This document shows positions 27,101 to 34,292 of a stretch of DNA of 64,000 bases, piece by piece. Each line of letters begins with the position of its first letter. The stretch's first letter is position 1. The translations under genes were made by a program, and so were the position numbers. Source of the stretch: DASXTK01 sp050744325 (GTDB lineage Bacteria; Actinomycetota; Acidimicrobiia; Acidimicrobiales; VFJN01); assembly GCA_050744325.1 (NCBI GenBank), contig JBOGHK010000160.1, positions 12,651-76,650 of the forward strand. Reading direction: 5' to 3'. The notes below the pieces were generated by a model. It was given only the letters and a program-made list of their open reading frames with translations. It did no database searches and was not told the DNA's origin.

Positions 27101-27668
27101 CGACGTGGGCGAAGAGATCGGCGCGCACCAGCACGAACCCGCCGGCCGCCGCGAACACGTCGCGCTCGCCGTCGTGCTGCCCTTGGTCCAGCTCGCCCGG
27201 GTCGACGAGCGGCATGGCGATCCCGGCCCTGTCGACCACGTCTCCCAGCTGCAGCAAGCGTCCAGGGTCGTCCCATGCCACCAGCTTCGGGCCTACGATC
27301 CCGGCGCCCGTCGCCAGCGCGGTCTCGACCATCGCCTGGACCGCGCCGGGATCGGGGGCGACGTCGTCGTGGCAGAACAGGAGGAACTTCGCATCGGCCG
27401 TGAGCCCGGGCTGGTCGAGCACCTCGTTCGCTGCGGCGCCGAACCCCGGATTTGTGTCGAGCCGGTGGACGACGGCTTCAGGGAGCACGGCTGTGATGTC
27501 GTCGGTCAACGCGCCGCGACTCCCGGCGTCGACGACCCACACCCGCAGGGTCGGGTACGTCTGCGCTTTCAGCGCGCCGAGGACGTCGGCAAGCCAGTCA
27601 CCGGGATCGTGGGTCACGACGACGGCGACCACGATGGGAACGTCGGCGGCGACGGGATCCCGGTCCAC
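24117..27668 (-). CDS. Giant GT2 glycosyltransferase with membrane C-terminal region
   Basis: An 1183-aa protein. Residues about 10-260 are a GT2 domain with VVVTHDPGDWL, NPGFGAAANEVL, the metal-binding FCHDDVAPD and the acceptor region GGFDEEISFLADDLSLCWRA. The remainder holds about a dozen transmembrane helices, large extracytoplasmic loops and a basic Pro/Ala-rich cytosolic tail. Such GT2-plus-membrane proteins occur in most Actinobacteria next to DUF5719 and probably build or export a surface glycan; the sugar is unknown. The GTG start at 27668 has a TACTGT box 9 nt upstream. First gene of the DUF5719 pair. Confidence 0.82.
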   Translation of the reverse strand: MDRDPVAADVPIVVAVVVTHDPGDWLADVLGALKAQTYPTLRVWVVDAGSRGALTDDITAVLPEAVVHRLDTNPGFGAAANEVLDQPGLTADAKFLLFCHDDVAPDPGAVQAMVETALATGAGIVGPKLVAWDDPGRLLQLGDVVDRAGIAMPLVDPGELDQGQHDGERDVFAAAGGFVLVRADLFAHVGGFDEEISFLADDLSLCWRAHLVGARVVAAGGARVRHRQALDERVPQRRHARLVARHRLRVVLTSYRRRTLVWLLPQLLAWTAAMAAASLLRLRGADARAVIGAWWWNLRRARSTLVARRHIRRLRQVSDRDVRRLQVPGLVHLQLRLQRTSFGSGVRRRAVRDRLEAWGARWSRGGIAVLLVLAGVLLLGSRHLLTRGVPAVGELAPFGRPGDVVDQWLSTWRSTGLGSDGPSPTALGVLGGIGEAVAGHDGLVRLLATVGLIPVGLIGAARLLRPTASRWAPVGATVAYAVVPVPYAALADGRWGPLATYAAAPFLLGGLARASGTRPFGASTAGAVADVCPSTARPADELADGVEGPVGNGSGGRVRTLARDVVTTGLACGLLAMVVPTAPLVVGVLALGLGLGSLLVLDLRGALRVLLAGLGGALVAIGLHLPWTLHLVRDWPGLPATGAADGWLGIGGGSLSTSWWGWGVLLAAAVPLLVGRAWRVGWAVRAWVVAGVAWASAWIPGGGWLRYRPDQDVLVACAGAAVALAVGLGIAATERDVAGRSRHFGLRRSAVWLGAMGLVAASVPALQASMDGYWHMPRGSFADVLSFVDRPDANAGRARVLWLGDPRALPVPGRLVDRQDDDLAFAVTEGLPTLADRWASLDDPGADRVAHASRLALTRQTARLGQLLAPMAVDYVVVLQRRAPSSMTEREWPAPPELVEALAGQLDLRRVGIDPAALVFRNLAALPERSAHEDLDALAVTPPGQRPGSVGEVAAPVLQEADGYGRWTGWLPAGGTMVQSVGASDRWVLEVDGVAAPRRTAFGWANAFDVGPGGQAVLRYETPASYHLVLAGQALLWLAVVLMAVRLRRPSTEVGPATMRPAVPSVPLSSTASVSASAIEPPAPADRNGGVAPLRRRTLRVRARRPAAAGPGAAGEPVGDAAGASYPTAEVVSVGATPGELPPVVESVKVIGKRRPKGSSVVAGVDRGDLPAGPDGSDAGGDG

Positions 27669-27677
27669 GACGCGCGG

Positions 27678-27683
27678 ACAGTA
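27678..27683 (-). promoter_or_regulatory. -10 box before the giant GT2 gene
   Basis: TACTGT on the minus strand, 9 nt before the GTG at 27668. Confidence 0.35.
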
Positions 27684-27752
27684 GTTGCGATCCCACTCAA
27701 CGCCGCGGATCCCTCACGGTGCGACCATGTTTGACCCTTCCTTCACAAATGC

Positions 27753-27782
27753 TTGCAACGAGCTAGCAGGCGCCGATAGGCT
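27753..27782 (+). promoter_or_regulatory. SigA-like promoter of the 59-aa protein gene
   Basis: TTGCAA (27753-27758), an 18-nt spacer and TAGGCT (27777-27782). The predicted start of transcription is near 27789, just before the AGGAGG at 27793. Confidence 0.5.
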
Positions 27783-27805
27783 TGCGGCTGCCAGGAGGCA
27801 AAAAA

Positions 27806-27985
27806 ATGGGGGTCAAGGTCGACGACATCGCCAAGGCCGCGCGGGACGGCATCACGACGTCGATCGGATTGGGTGTGTTGTTCTACCAGCGGGCACAGGT
27901 TCACCGTCAGCAGTTGAAGCGCACCATCGAGCAGGTCGTGGCCGAGCTCGGTGGGCGACGCCCAAACGGTCGAGACTCCGACTAA
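27806..27985 (+). CDS. Small conserved-looking protein of unknown function
   Basis: A 59-aa protein (MGVKVDDIAKAARDG...). An AGGAGG site at 27793-27798 spaced 7 nt before the ATG, a promoter-like pair and a following hairpin make it a well-delimited gene. A short hydrophobic stretch (TTSIGLGVLFY) leads to a basic helix QRAQVHRQQLKRTIEQVV. Small actinobacterial proteins with a GLGVLxxQxAQVxR core come to mind, but no function is known to me. It could be a membrane-peripheral helical protein. Confidence 0.75.
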   Translation: MGVKVDDIAKAARDGITTSIGLGVLFYQRAQVHRQQLKRTIEQVVAELGGRRPNGRDSD

Positions 27986-28080
27986 AAACGAATCGCACAA
28001 GCTCTGACCGCCGGTTGTCCCCCCTCCCGGCGTCAGCCAGGCAGCACTCGGTCATCCCCCCGACCGGGCGCTGGCCGCGG

Positions 28081-28114
28081 AACGGCCGGACCTTCCCCCG
28101 AAGGTCCGGCCGTT
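28081..28114 (+). terminator. Hairpin terminator after the 59-aa protein gene
   Basis: Perfect 14-bp stem (28081-28094 with 28101-28114) and a 6-nt loop, followed by TTTGCC-type sequence. It sits between the small gene and the next GT4 gene. Confidence 0.8.
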
Positions 28115-28127
28115 TGCCGTCAGGCAG

Positions 28128-28133
28128 TAGGTT
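28128..28133 (+). promoter_or_regulatory. -10 box, leaderless start of GT4 gene
   Basis: TAGGTT followed 7 nt later by the GTG at 28141, with no ribosome site. It lies directly after the terminator hairpin. Confidence 0.45.
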
Positions 28134-28140
28134 GCGGCGG

Positions 28141-29271
28141 GTGCTCCGGGTCGCCGCCGATGTCACCCCCCTGCTGATCCCCCGCACCGGAATCGGCGTG
28201 TTCGTCGGCGAGATGCTGACCCACGTCGCCGCCCTGGACGACGAGCTCGAGATCACCGGATACGCGGTGACCTGGCGGGGTCGCGACCGGCTGGCCGAAG
28301 CGCTGCCCCCCAACGTGCGAATGGCCGACGAGCAGGCAGCACACGTCATCCCCATGGCGGCCCGCCCGCTGCACCAGCTCTGGATGCGGACCGACCACCC
28401 CCGCATCGACCATTGGATCGGCCGCCACGACGTCGTCTGGGGCACAAACTACGTCGTGCCACCGACCCGCGCTCGGGGTCAGCTGGTCTCGGTCTACGAC
28501 CTGACGCCGATCCGGTTCCCCGAGCTGGCCAACGAGCACACCCGCACCTTCCCCGGCCTGATCCGGCGAGCGCTGCGGCGCGGTGCGTGGGTCCACACCA
28601 TGTCCCAGTTCGTCCGGGACGAGATCGTCGAGCAGTTCGGGGCCGATCCCGAGCGGGTGCGGGTCGTCCCAGGGGGGATCCGGGCCACGCCTCCCGGCGA
28701 CCCTGCACCCGGCTATAGGCTGGCGGGGAGCGACCGCTACATCCTGGCACTGGGCACCGTCGAACCCCGCAAGGACCTTCCGACCCTGGTCAAGGCCTTC
28801 GACGCTCTCGCGGCCGACAACCCGGACCTCCGCCTCGTGATCGGCGGCGCCGACGGCTGGGGGGCTGAGGCACTGACCGAGGCGGTCGACCGAGCCGTCC
28901 ACCGCGACCGCATCGTGCGCCTCGGCTGGGTGGACGAGGCCGACCGGCCGGCGCTGATGCGCGCCGCGTCGGTCTACGCCTATCCGTCGGTCTACGAGGG
29001 GTTCGGCCTCCCGCCGCTCGAGGCCATGACCGCCGGTGTGCCGGTAGTCGCCACCCGCACGGGGTCGCTGCCCGAGGTCTGCGGCGACGGGGCCGACCTC
29101 GTGCCGGTCGGTGACGCCGACGCCCTCGCAGCAGCGCTGAGCCGGCTCCTCACCGACGACGACCACCGCGCCAAAGTGGTCGCTCGCGGCCACGCAGTCG
29201 CAACGAACCACTCGTGGCCCAGTGCGGCAAAACAATTCGCCCACCTCCTAACCGACCTCACCACCAGCTGA
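28141..29271 (+). CDS. GT4-family glycosyltransferase
   Basis: A 376-aa GT-B retaining glycosyltransferase, cytosolic or membrane-peripheral, which probably adds one sugar to a lipid-linked glycan. The N-terminal acceptor domain has PRTGIGVFVGEML and the middle LVSVYDLTPIRFPE. The C-terminal donor domain has LGTVEPRKDLPTLVKAF and the nucleotide-sugar signature YPSVYEGFGLPPLEAMTAGVPVVA. GTG at 28141 is chosen for the -10 spacing; a TTG 9 nt upstream is possible. It is followed by a repeat-rich gap and then rmd/gmd-type genes. Confidence 0.87.
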   Translation: MLRVAADVTPLLIPRTGIGVFVGEMLTHVAALDDELEITGYAVTWRGRDRLAEALPPNVRMADEQAAHVIPMAARPLHQLWMRTDHPRIDHWIGRHDVVWGTNYVVPPTRARGQLVSVYDLTPIRFPELANEHTRTFPGLIRRALRRGAWVHTMSQFVRDEIVEQFGADPERVRVVPGGIRATPPGDPAPGYRLAGSDRYILALGTVEPRKDLPTLVKAFDALAADNPDLRLVIGGADGWGAEALTEAVDRAVHRDRIVRLGWVDEADRPALMRAASVYAYPSVYEGFGLPPLEAMTAGVPVVATRTGSLPEVCGDGADLVPVGDADALAAALSRLLTDDDHRAKVVARGHAVATNHSWPSAAKQFAHLLTDLTTS

Positions 29272-29280
29272 ACCCCCTTA

Positions 29281-29371
29281 CGAACCCCTTCCATCCGCGG
29301 GGTGGGGACCAACAGCCCACGTACGCCCCACGAGCCCCTTTCATCCGCGGGGTGGGGACCAACAGCCCACG
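29281..29371 (+). repeat. Two 41-bp near-identical direct repeats
   Basis: Copies at 29281-29321 and 29331-29371 differ at two positions (39 of 41 identical), with a 50-bp period. The shared core includes CATCCGCGGGGTGGGGACC. They follow the GT4 stop codon at once. Two copies with a 9-bp spacer are too few and too close for a CRISPR array. Confidence 0.85.
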
Positions 29372-29481
29372 AGGCGGCCGCCCGGGTGGCGTCGAAGTCG
29401 CCGGCCGCTGCCGGAGCGTATGCGGAGGCGGCGGTAGGCCGGCGAGCTTCGGCGACAGGACCCGGGCAGCCGCCGGACCCA

Positions 29482-29554
29482 CGGCAAGGCTGGGGTCCCC
29501 GGGGTCCCCGCCACCCGCCGGGCCGCGGCAAGGCTGGGGGTCCCCGGGGTCCCC
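29482..29554 (+). repeat. Second direct repeat pair before the rmd-like gene
   Basis: A 28-29-bp unit (29482-29509 and 29526-29554, one-base insertion in the second) containing GGCAAGGCTGGGG and GGGGTCCCC. The rest of the 295-bp gap 29272-29566 shows no gene. Confidence 0.8.
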
Positions 29555-29560
29555 TAAGGT
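29555..29560 (+). promoter_or_regulatory. -10 box, leaderless start of rmd-like gene
   Basis: TAAGGT followed 6 nt later by the GTG at 29567. The AAGG could instead act as a weak ribosome site. Confidence 0.4.
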
Positions 29561-29566
29561 GGCGCC

Positions 29567-30472
29567 GTGAGAGCGCTCGTCACCGGAGCCGGGGGGTTCG
29601 TCGGCAGGCACCTGGTTCGGCACCTGGCGGCGTCCGGCGACGACGTCGTCGAGCTGGACCCGAACATCGACGGCATCGACATCATCGAGGCCGAGGAACT
29701 GACGCGGGCGGTCGTCAAGGCCGAGCCCGACGCTGTGTACCACCTGGCGGGGGCCAGCGACGTCGGCGGTAGTTGGGCGGCGCCGCGGGCCACGTTCCTG
29801 GCCAACGCCGTCGGAACCCTCAACGTGCTGGAGGCCAGCCGCGAGGCCGGCGCCGAGCGGGTGTTGGCGGTGACCAGCGCCGACGTGTACGGGCGGGTCA
29901 CCGAAGCCGAGCTGCCCCTCGGCGAGGAGCGGCCCCTGCGACCGGTCACTCCCTACGCCGCATCCAAGGTCGCTGCCGATGCGCTGGCCCAACAGGCCTG
30001 GCTGGGTCACCGCTTCCCCGTCATCCGGGTTCGGGCCTTCAACCACCTCGGGCCGGGGCAGAGCGACCGGTTCGTCGCCCCGTCGCTCGCCGCCCGGATC
30101 GCCCGCAACGAGCGCAGCGGTGGCGACACGGTTCCCGTCGGGAACCTCGAGCCACGGCGCGACGTCACAGACGTCCGTGACGTCGTCCGCGCGTATCGCC
30201 TCCTCGTGACCGAGGGCGTGCCAGGTGAGGTCTACAACGTCTGCAGCGGGCAGGCGGTCTCGGTGCGCGAGATCGCCGAGCACCTCCTCGGGCTGGCCCA
30301 CCTCCCGATGCACCTGGTGACCGACATCGACCTGCAACGCCCGGTCGACATCCCAGTCTTAGTAGGCGACAACCGCAAGCTTGCCGAGGCGACGGGGTGG
30401 TCCCCTGCCATCCCGATCGAGACGACGCTGACTGACGTCCTGGCCGATTGGCGAGCCCGCGTCGCCCCATAA
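29567..30472 (+). CDS. GDP-4-keto-6-deoxymannose reductase-like epimerase (Rmd type)
   Basis: A 301-aa extended short-chain dehydrogenase. The NAD(P) motif is TGAGGFVG, the catalytic Ser is in VTSADVYG and the YxxxK is YAASK. RAFNHLGPGQSDRFVAPSLA matches the FNHxGPGQ substrate loop of Rmd/GDP-6-deoxy-talose reductases. With gmd directly downstream, it probably reduces GDP-4-keto-6-deoxy-D-mannose to GDP-D-rhamnose or GDP-6-deoxy-D-talose. Which epimer is formed cannot be told from sequence. A gap of 30 nt separates it from gmd. Confidence 0.78.
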   Translation: MRALVTGAGGFVGRHLVRHLAASGDDVVELDPNIDGIDIIEAEELTRAVVKAEPDAVYHLAGASDVGGSWAAPRATFLANAVGTLNVLEASREAGAERVLAVTSADVYGRVTEAELPLGEERPLRPVTPYAASKVAADALAQQAWLGHRFPVIRVRAFNHLGPGQSDRFVAPSLAARIARNERSGGDTVPVGNLEPRRDVTDVRDVVRAYRLLVTEGVPGEVYNVCSGQAVSVREIAEHLLGLAHLPMHLVTDIDLQRPVDIPVLVGDNRKLAEATGWSPAIPIETTLTDVLADWRARVAP

Positions 30473-30477
30473 TCTGA
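30450..30477 (+). promoter_or_regulatory. SigA-like promoter of gmd
   Basis: TTGGCG (30450-30455), a 16-nt spacer and TAATCT (30472-30477) overlap the end of the rmd-like gene. Together with the GAGGAG before the gmd start this could give gmd its own leadered transcript. Confidence 0.45.
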
Positions 30478-30502
30478 AGACCTTGTGTGAGGAGTTCACA
30501 GC

Positions 30503-31483
30503 GTGACGAAACGTGCCTTGATTACCGGGATCACGGGCCAGGATGGCTCGCACCTTGCCGAGCTGCTGCTCGACAAGGACTACGAGGTGCTCGGGATGGT
30601 TCGGCGCACCAGCACCGTGAACTGGGAACGGATCGGCCACCTGCAGGACCGGATCACCTTCGTCCACGGCGACCTGCTCGATCAGGTGTCGATCCTCGAG
30701 ATCCTCCAGGAATACCGGCCGGTCGAGGTGTACAACCTGGCCGCGCAGTCCTTCGTCCCCACGTCCTGGAAGCAGCCGGTGTTGACCGGCGAGTTCACGG
30801 CGTTGGGCGTGACCCGCATGCTCGACGCGATCCGCACCATCGACCCCGACATCCGGTTCTACCAGGCGTCGTCGTCCGAGATGTTCGGCAAGGTGGTCGA
30901 GACCCCGCAGCGTGAGTCGACGCCGTTCTACCCCCGGTCGCCCTACGGGGTGGCCAAGGTCTACGGGCACTGGATCACCGTCAACTACCGCGAGTCCTAC
31001 GGCCTGCACGCCACCTCGGGCATCCTGTTCAACCACGAGGGCCCCCGCCGAGGCATCGAGTTCCTGCCCCGCAAGGTGTCCAACGCGGTCGCCAAGATGA
31101 AGCTCGGCCTCGCGGACGAGCTGCGACTCGGCAACCTCGACGCCAAGCGCGACTGGGGCTACGCGGGCGACTATGTGGAAGCGATGTGGCTCATGCTCCA
31201 GCAGGACGAGCCAGACGACTATGTGATCGCCACCGGCGAGACGCACACGGTGCGCGAGTTCTGCCAGCTTGCCTTCGACCACGCCGGCCTGGACTGGGAG
31301 AAGTACATCATCATCGACGAGAAGTTCTTCCGGCCGGCCGAGGTCGACCTTCTCGTCGGCGACGCCGCCAAGGCCCACAAGACGCTCGGGTGGCAGCCGC
31401 GCACCAGCTTCAACGAGCTGGTGAAGCTGATGGTCGACGCCGACGTCGCCCTCCTCGAAGGAAAGCTCGACGGAATCGCGTGA
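30503..31483 (+). CDS. gmd: GDP-mannose 4,6-dehydratase
   Basis: A 326-aa NADP-dependent enzyme that converts GDP-D-mannose to GDP-4-keto-6-deoxy-D-mannose. Signatures are ITGITGQDGSHLAELLL, YNLAAQSFVPTSW, QASSSEMFGKV, the YxxxK YGVAK, ILFNHEGPRRG and LGNLDAKRDWGYAGDYVEAMW. The length is normal. The GTG start has GAGGAG 9 nt upstream. The product can go to the adjacent Rmd-type reductase or to Fcl encoded about 8 kb away. GDP-mannose would come from the manA/manB/manC genes in this window. Confidence 0.96.
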   Translation: MTKRALITGITGQDGSHLAELLLDKDYEVLGMVRRTSTVNWERIGHLQDRITFVHGDLLDQVSILEILQEYRPVEVYNLAAQSFVPTSWKQPVLTGEFTALGVTRMLDAIRTIDPDIRFYQASSSEMFGKVVETPQRESTPFYPRSPYGVAKVYGHWITVNYRESYGLHATSGILFNHEGPRRGIEFLPRKVSNAVAKMKLGLADELRLGNLDAKRDWGYAGDYVEAMWLMLQQDEPDDYVIATGETHTVREFCQLAFDHAGLDWEKYIIIDEKFFRPAEVDLLVGDAAKAHKTLGWQPRTSFNELVKLMVDADVALLEGKLDGIA

Positions 31484-31517
31484 CGACCCCCCACTCGGAA
31501 GGCTGAGGCGGACAGAC

Positions 31518-32519
31518 GTGAGCGAGGACGAACCCACTTTCGCAGTGCTCGCCGGAGGGGTCGGGGCCGCCCGACTTCTCGCCGGCATGGTGCGAGCGGT
31601 GCCCCCCGAGAACGTCACCGCCATCGTGAACGTGGCCGACGACGTCGAGCTGCACGGGCTGAGCATCAGCCCCGACATCGACACGGTCGTCTACACGGTG
31701 GCCGGTGCGATCGACGAGGAGCGCGGCTGGGGGTTGCGCGACGAGACCTGGCAGGCAATGGAGGCACTCGACCGCTATGGGGTCGAGACCTGGTTCCGGC
31801 TGGGCGATCGCGACCTCGCCACCCACCTGTACCGTACCCAACGTCGCCGGGCAGGTGTGCCGTTATCGCAGGTCACTGCAGACATGGCCAAGGCGTGGGG
31901 GCTGCAGATGCGGGTGCTGCCCGTCACCGACGACCGGCTCCGCACCATGGTCACGCTGGCGGCCGTGCCCACCGTCGACCACGACGTCGCCGCCGACGTC
32001 GATCCGATGGCGCCCCGGCCCGGTCCGCTGGTGGTCTCGTTCCAGGAGTACTTCGTGCAGCGGCAGCACTCCGTGCCGGTCGCGGCAGTCCGCTTCGACG
32101 GCGACGCCTACTGTGCGCCCGCCCCGGGCGTCGTCGACGCGATCACGACGGCGAGCAAGGTGGTCATCGCGCCATCGAACCCCATCGTGTCGATCGAGCC
32201 GATCCTCAGTGTGCCGGGGGTGCACGACGCGGTGAGCGGTCGGCGCAAGGATGTCGTGGCCATCTCCCCGCTCGTCGGTGGGAAGGCCCTCAAGGGCCCC
32301 GCCGACCGGATGTTGCAAGAGCTCGGCCACGAACCGTCCGTCGTGGGCATCGCCCGGCTGTACTCTCGGCTCGCGACCACGCTGGTGATCGACGAGGCCG
32401 ACAAGAGCCTCGCTGACGCGGTCGAGGAGACGGGGCTGCGCTGCATCGTGACCAACACGATCATGCAGGATCCCGACGTGGCGGCGAAGTTGTGCGCCAC
32501 GCTTCTGCGGGAGGGGTGA
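31518..32519 (+). CDS. cofD: F420 biosynthesis: LPPG:Fo phosphotransferase (CofD/FbiA)
   Basis: A 333-aa enzyme that transfers a phospho-lactate or, in actinobacteria, phosphoenolpyruvate moiety from the guanylylated donor to the deazaflavin Fo. Visible motifs are VLAGGVGAARLLAG at the N-terminus, IVNVADDVELHGLSISPDIDTVVYT, RLGDRDLATHLYRT and VIAPSNPIVSIEPIL. GTG at 31518 has an AAGG...GAGG site upstream. The stop overlaps the cofE ATG (TGATG). Fo synthase and the guanylyltransferase are not in the window. Confidence 0.95.
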   Translation: MSEDEPTFAVLAGGVGAARLLAGMVRAVPPENVTAIVNVADDVELHGLSISPDIDTVVYTVAGAIDEERGWGLRDETWQAMEALDRYGVETWFRLGDRDLATHLYRTQRRRAGVPLSQVTADMAKAWGLQMRVLPVTDDRLRTMVTLAAVPTVDHDVAADVDPMAPRPGPLVVSFQEYFVQRQHSVPVAAVRFDGDAYCAPAPGVVDAITTASKVVIAPSNPIVSIEPILSVPGVHDAVSGRRKDVVAISPLVGGKALKGPADRMLQELGHEPSVVGIARLYSRLATTLVIDEADKSLADAVEETGLRCIVTNTIMQDPDVAAKLCATLLREG

Positions 32520-33238
32520 TGAGTTCGAGAGCTGGTGCCGTGACACTCGAGATCCGGGCGGTCGAAGGGATCGGCGAGGTGGGGCCGGGCGACGACCTGG
32601 TCGATCTGCTGGTGAAAGCTCGTCCCCAGCTCGAGGACGGCGACGTCGTCGTCGTGACCCAGAAGGTCGTGTCGAAGGCCGAGGCGCAGCTGGTTCCGAT
32701 CGACCCGCACGACCCGACGAGCAAGGCCAAGATCGTCGAAGGCGAGTCGGTACGCATCCTGCGACGGCGAGGCGACCTGGTCGTGAGCGAGACCCGCCAC
32801 GGCTTCGTGTGCGCGAACGCGGGCGTCGACCTGTCCAACGTCGAGCACGGCTGGGCGGCCCTGCTCCCCGAGGACCCGGACCGCTCGGCCCGGCGCTTGC
32901 GCGACGGGCTCCGGGCACGGTTCGGGGTCACGGTCGCGGTGGTCATCAGCGACACGTTCGGGCGGGCGTGGCGCCGGGGCCTGACCGACGTGGCGATCGG
33001 ATGCGCCGGCATCCGGGCCATCGTCGACCTGCGGGGCACTGCCGACAGCAACGGCCGCGAGCTGCAGGTCACCGAGGTGTGCGTGGTCGACGAGCTGGCG
33101 GCGGCGGCCGAGTTGGTGATGGGCAAGTCCCGGGGGATCTGCGCCGCGACCATCCGGGGCGTCGACCCGGCGTGGCTGGGACGGGGCGAGGTGCGGGCCG
33201 AGGTCGTCCGCCCGCCCGCCGAGGACCTGTTCCGCTAG
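32519..33238 (+). CDS. cofE: F420:gamma-glutamyl ligase (CofE), stand-alone
   Basis: A 239-aa enzyme adding glutamates to F420-0. The characteristic GDVVVVTQKVVSKAEAQLV, SETRHGFVCANAGVDLSNV and VVISDTFGRAWRRGLTDVAIGCAG are present. Mycobacterial FbiB is about 450 aa because a nitroreductase-like domain is fused to the C-terminus; here the protein ends after the ligase domain. The dehydro-F420-0 reductase step must therefore be encoded elsewhere. Translation is coupled to cofD by a one-base overlap. Confidence 0.95.
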   Translation: MSSRAGAVTLEIRAVEGIGEVGPGDDLVDLLVKARPQLEDGDVVVVTQKVVSKAEAQLVPIDPHDPTSKAKIVEGESVRILRRRGDLVVSETRHGFVCANAGVDLSNVEHGWAALLPEDPDRSARRLRDGLRARFGVTVAVVISDTFGRAWRRGLTDVAIGCAGIRAIVDLRGTADSNGRELQVTEVCVVDELAAAAELVMGKSRGICAATIRGVDPAWLGRGEVRAEVVRPPAEDLFR

Positions 33239-33242
33239 CCCC

Positions 33243-33295
33243 CCGAAACTTGGTGAAAGTGAGCCGGAAACCGTGCGGGAATCACCAGGTTTCGG
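33243..33295. terminator. Hairpin between cofE and the GalE-like gene
   Basis: 14-bp arms (33243-33256 and 33282-33295) with one G-T wobble-type mismatch and a 25-nt loop. It fills the space between two convergent stop codons. Confidence 0.7.
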
Positions 33296-34240
33296 TCAGC
33301 GGGTCTTGAACCAGTCGAGGACGCGGGCGGTGCCCTCGGTGAGCTCGGTCCACGGCTTCCAGGCCAGCTGGACCGCCGCGCGGCTGATGTCCAGCGATGA
33401 CCGCTGCAACTCGCCCGGCCGGGCCGCCGCGGTGACCGCCGGACGGTCGACGCCGGCCGCGGCGGCCATCGTGCGGTAGAGGTGGTTGATCGAGGTCTCG
33501 ACGGCGGTGCCCACGTTGACCAGCAGGCCGTCGCCGCGGTCCGCAGCCCGCACGAACGCGTCGACCACGTCGTCGACGAACACGAAGTCGCGGGTCTGCT
33601 CGCCGTCGCCGAACACGGTGCAGGGCGCGCCGCCAAGGAGCTTGCCGGCGAAGATCGCGACCACGCCGGCCTCGCCGTGTGGGTCCTGGCGCGGGCCGTA
33701 CACGTTGGCCATCGCCAACGACGTGAACTCGATGCCGTGGATCGCCCGGTAGGTGTTCAGGTAATCGAACGCCACCCGCTTGGCGACCCCGTAGGGCGAC
33801 AGCGGCACCTGGGGGTGGGCCTCCTTGCAGGGCAGGTCGCTGGGGTCGACCTCGCCGTAGATCGTTCCCCCACTCGACGCGAAGACCACCTTGCGGGACC
33901 GGGCCACCCGCGCCCCTTCCAGCACGTTGATCGTGCCGATGATGTTGACCTCGGCGTCGAACGCCGGCCGGGCGACCGATACCCGGACGTCGGCCTGGGC
34001 GGCCAGGTGGAAGATCACCTCGGGCGCACGCCGGGCGACGAGATCGACCACCTGCGGGTCGCGGATGTCGAACTGATGGAAGGTCAGCTTGTGCGACCGA
34101 TCGGCCCGCGCCTCGGCGAGGTTGGCGAGCGACCCGGTGGACAAGTCGTCGAGGACGTCGACCTCGTGTCCCTCGGCCAGGAGCCGGTCGACCAGTGTCG
34201 ACCCGATGAAGCCTGCACCGCCCGTCACCAACGCCTTCAT
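33296..34240 (-). CDS. UDP-glucose 4-epimerase-like NAD-dependent epimerase
   Basis: A 314-aa extended SDR. It has the dinucleotide motif TGGAGFIGSTLVD, HLAAQADVRVSV, the Ser in FASSGGTIYG, YGVAK as YxxxK, ANVYGPRQDP and RDFVFVDDVVDAF. It most resembles GalE-type epimerases, giving UDP-galactose or UDP-N-acetylgalactosamine, but bacterial SDR epimerases cannot be assigned exactly by eye. GAGGAG precedes the ATG. A 52-bp gap separates it from manC downstream. Confidence 0.8.
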   Translation of the reverse strand: MKALVTGGAGFIGSTLVDRLLAEGHEVDVLDDLSTGSLANLAEARADRSHKLTFHQFDIRDPQVVDLVARRAPEVIFHLAAQADVRVSVARPAFDAEVNIIGTINVLEGARVARSRKVVFASSGGTIYGEVDPSDLPCKEAHPQVPLSPYGVAKRVAFDYLNTYRAIHGIEFTSLAMANVYGPRQDPHGEAGVVAIFAGKLLGGAPCTVFGDGEQTRDFVFVDDVVDAFVRAADRGDGLLVNVGTAVETSINHLYRTMAAAAGVDRPAVTAAARPGELQRSSLDISRAAVQLAWKPWTELTEGTARVLDWFKTR

Positions 34241-34292
34241 GCCTGCCCGTCTCCTCGCCGCAACGCCCTCTGCACCATGTGATTGCGGGGAC

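Noticed and set aside
29281..29371. CRISPR-like repeat pair
   Set aside because: Only two copies with a 9-bp spacer, no array and no cas genes in the window.
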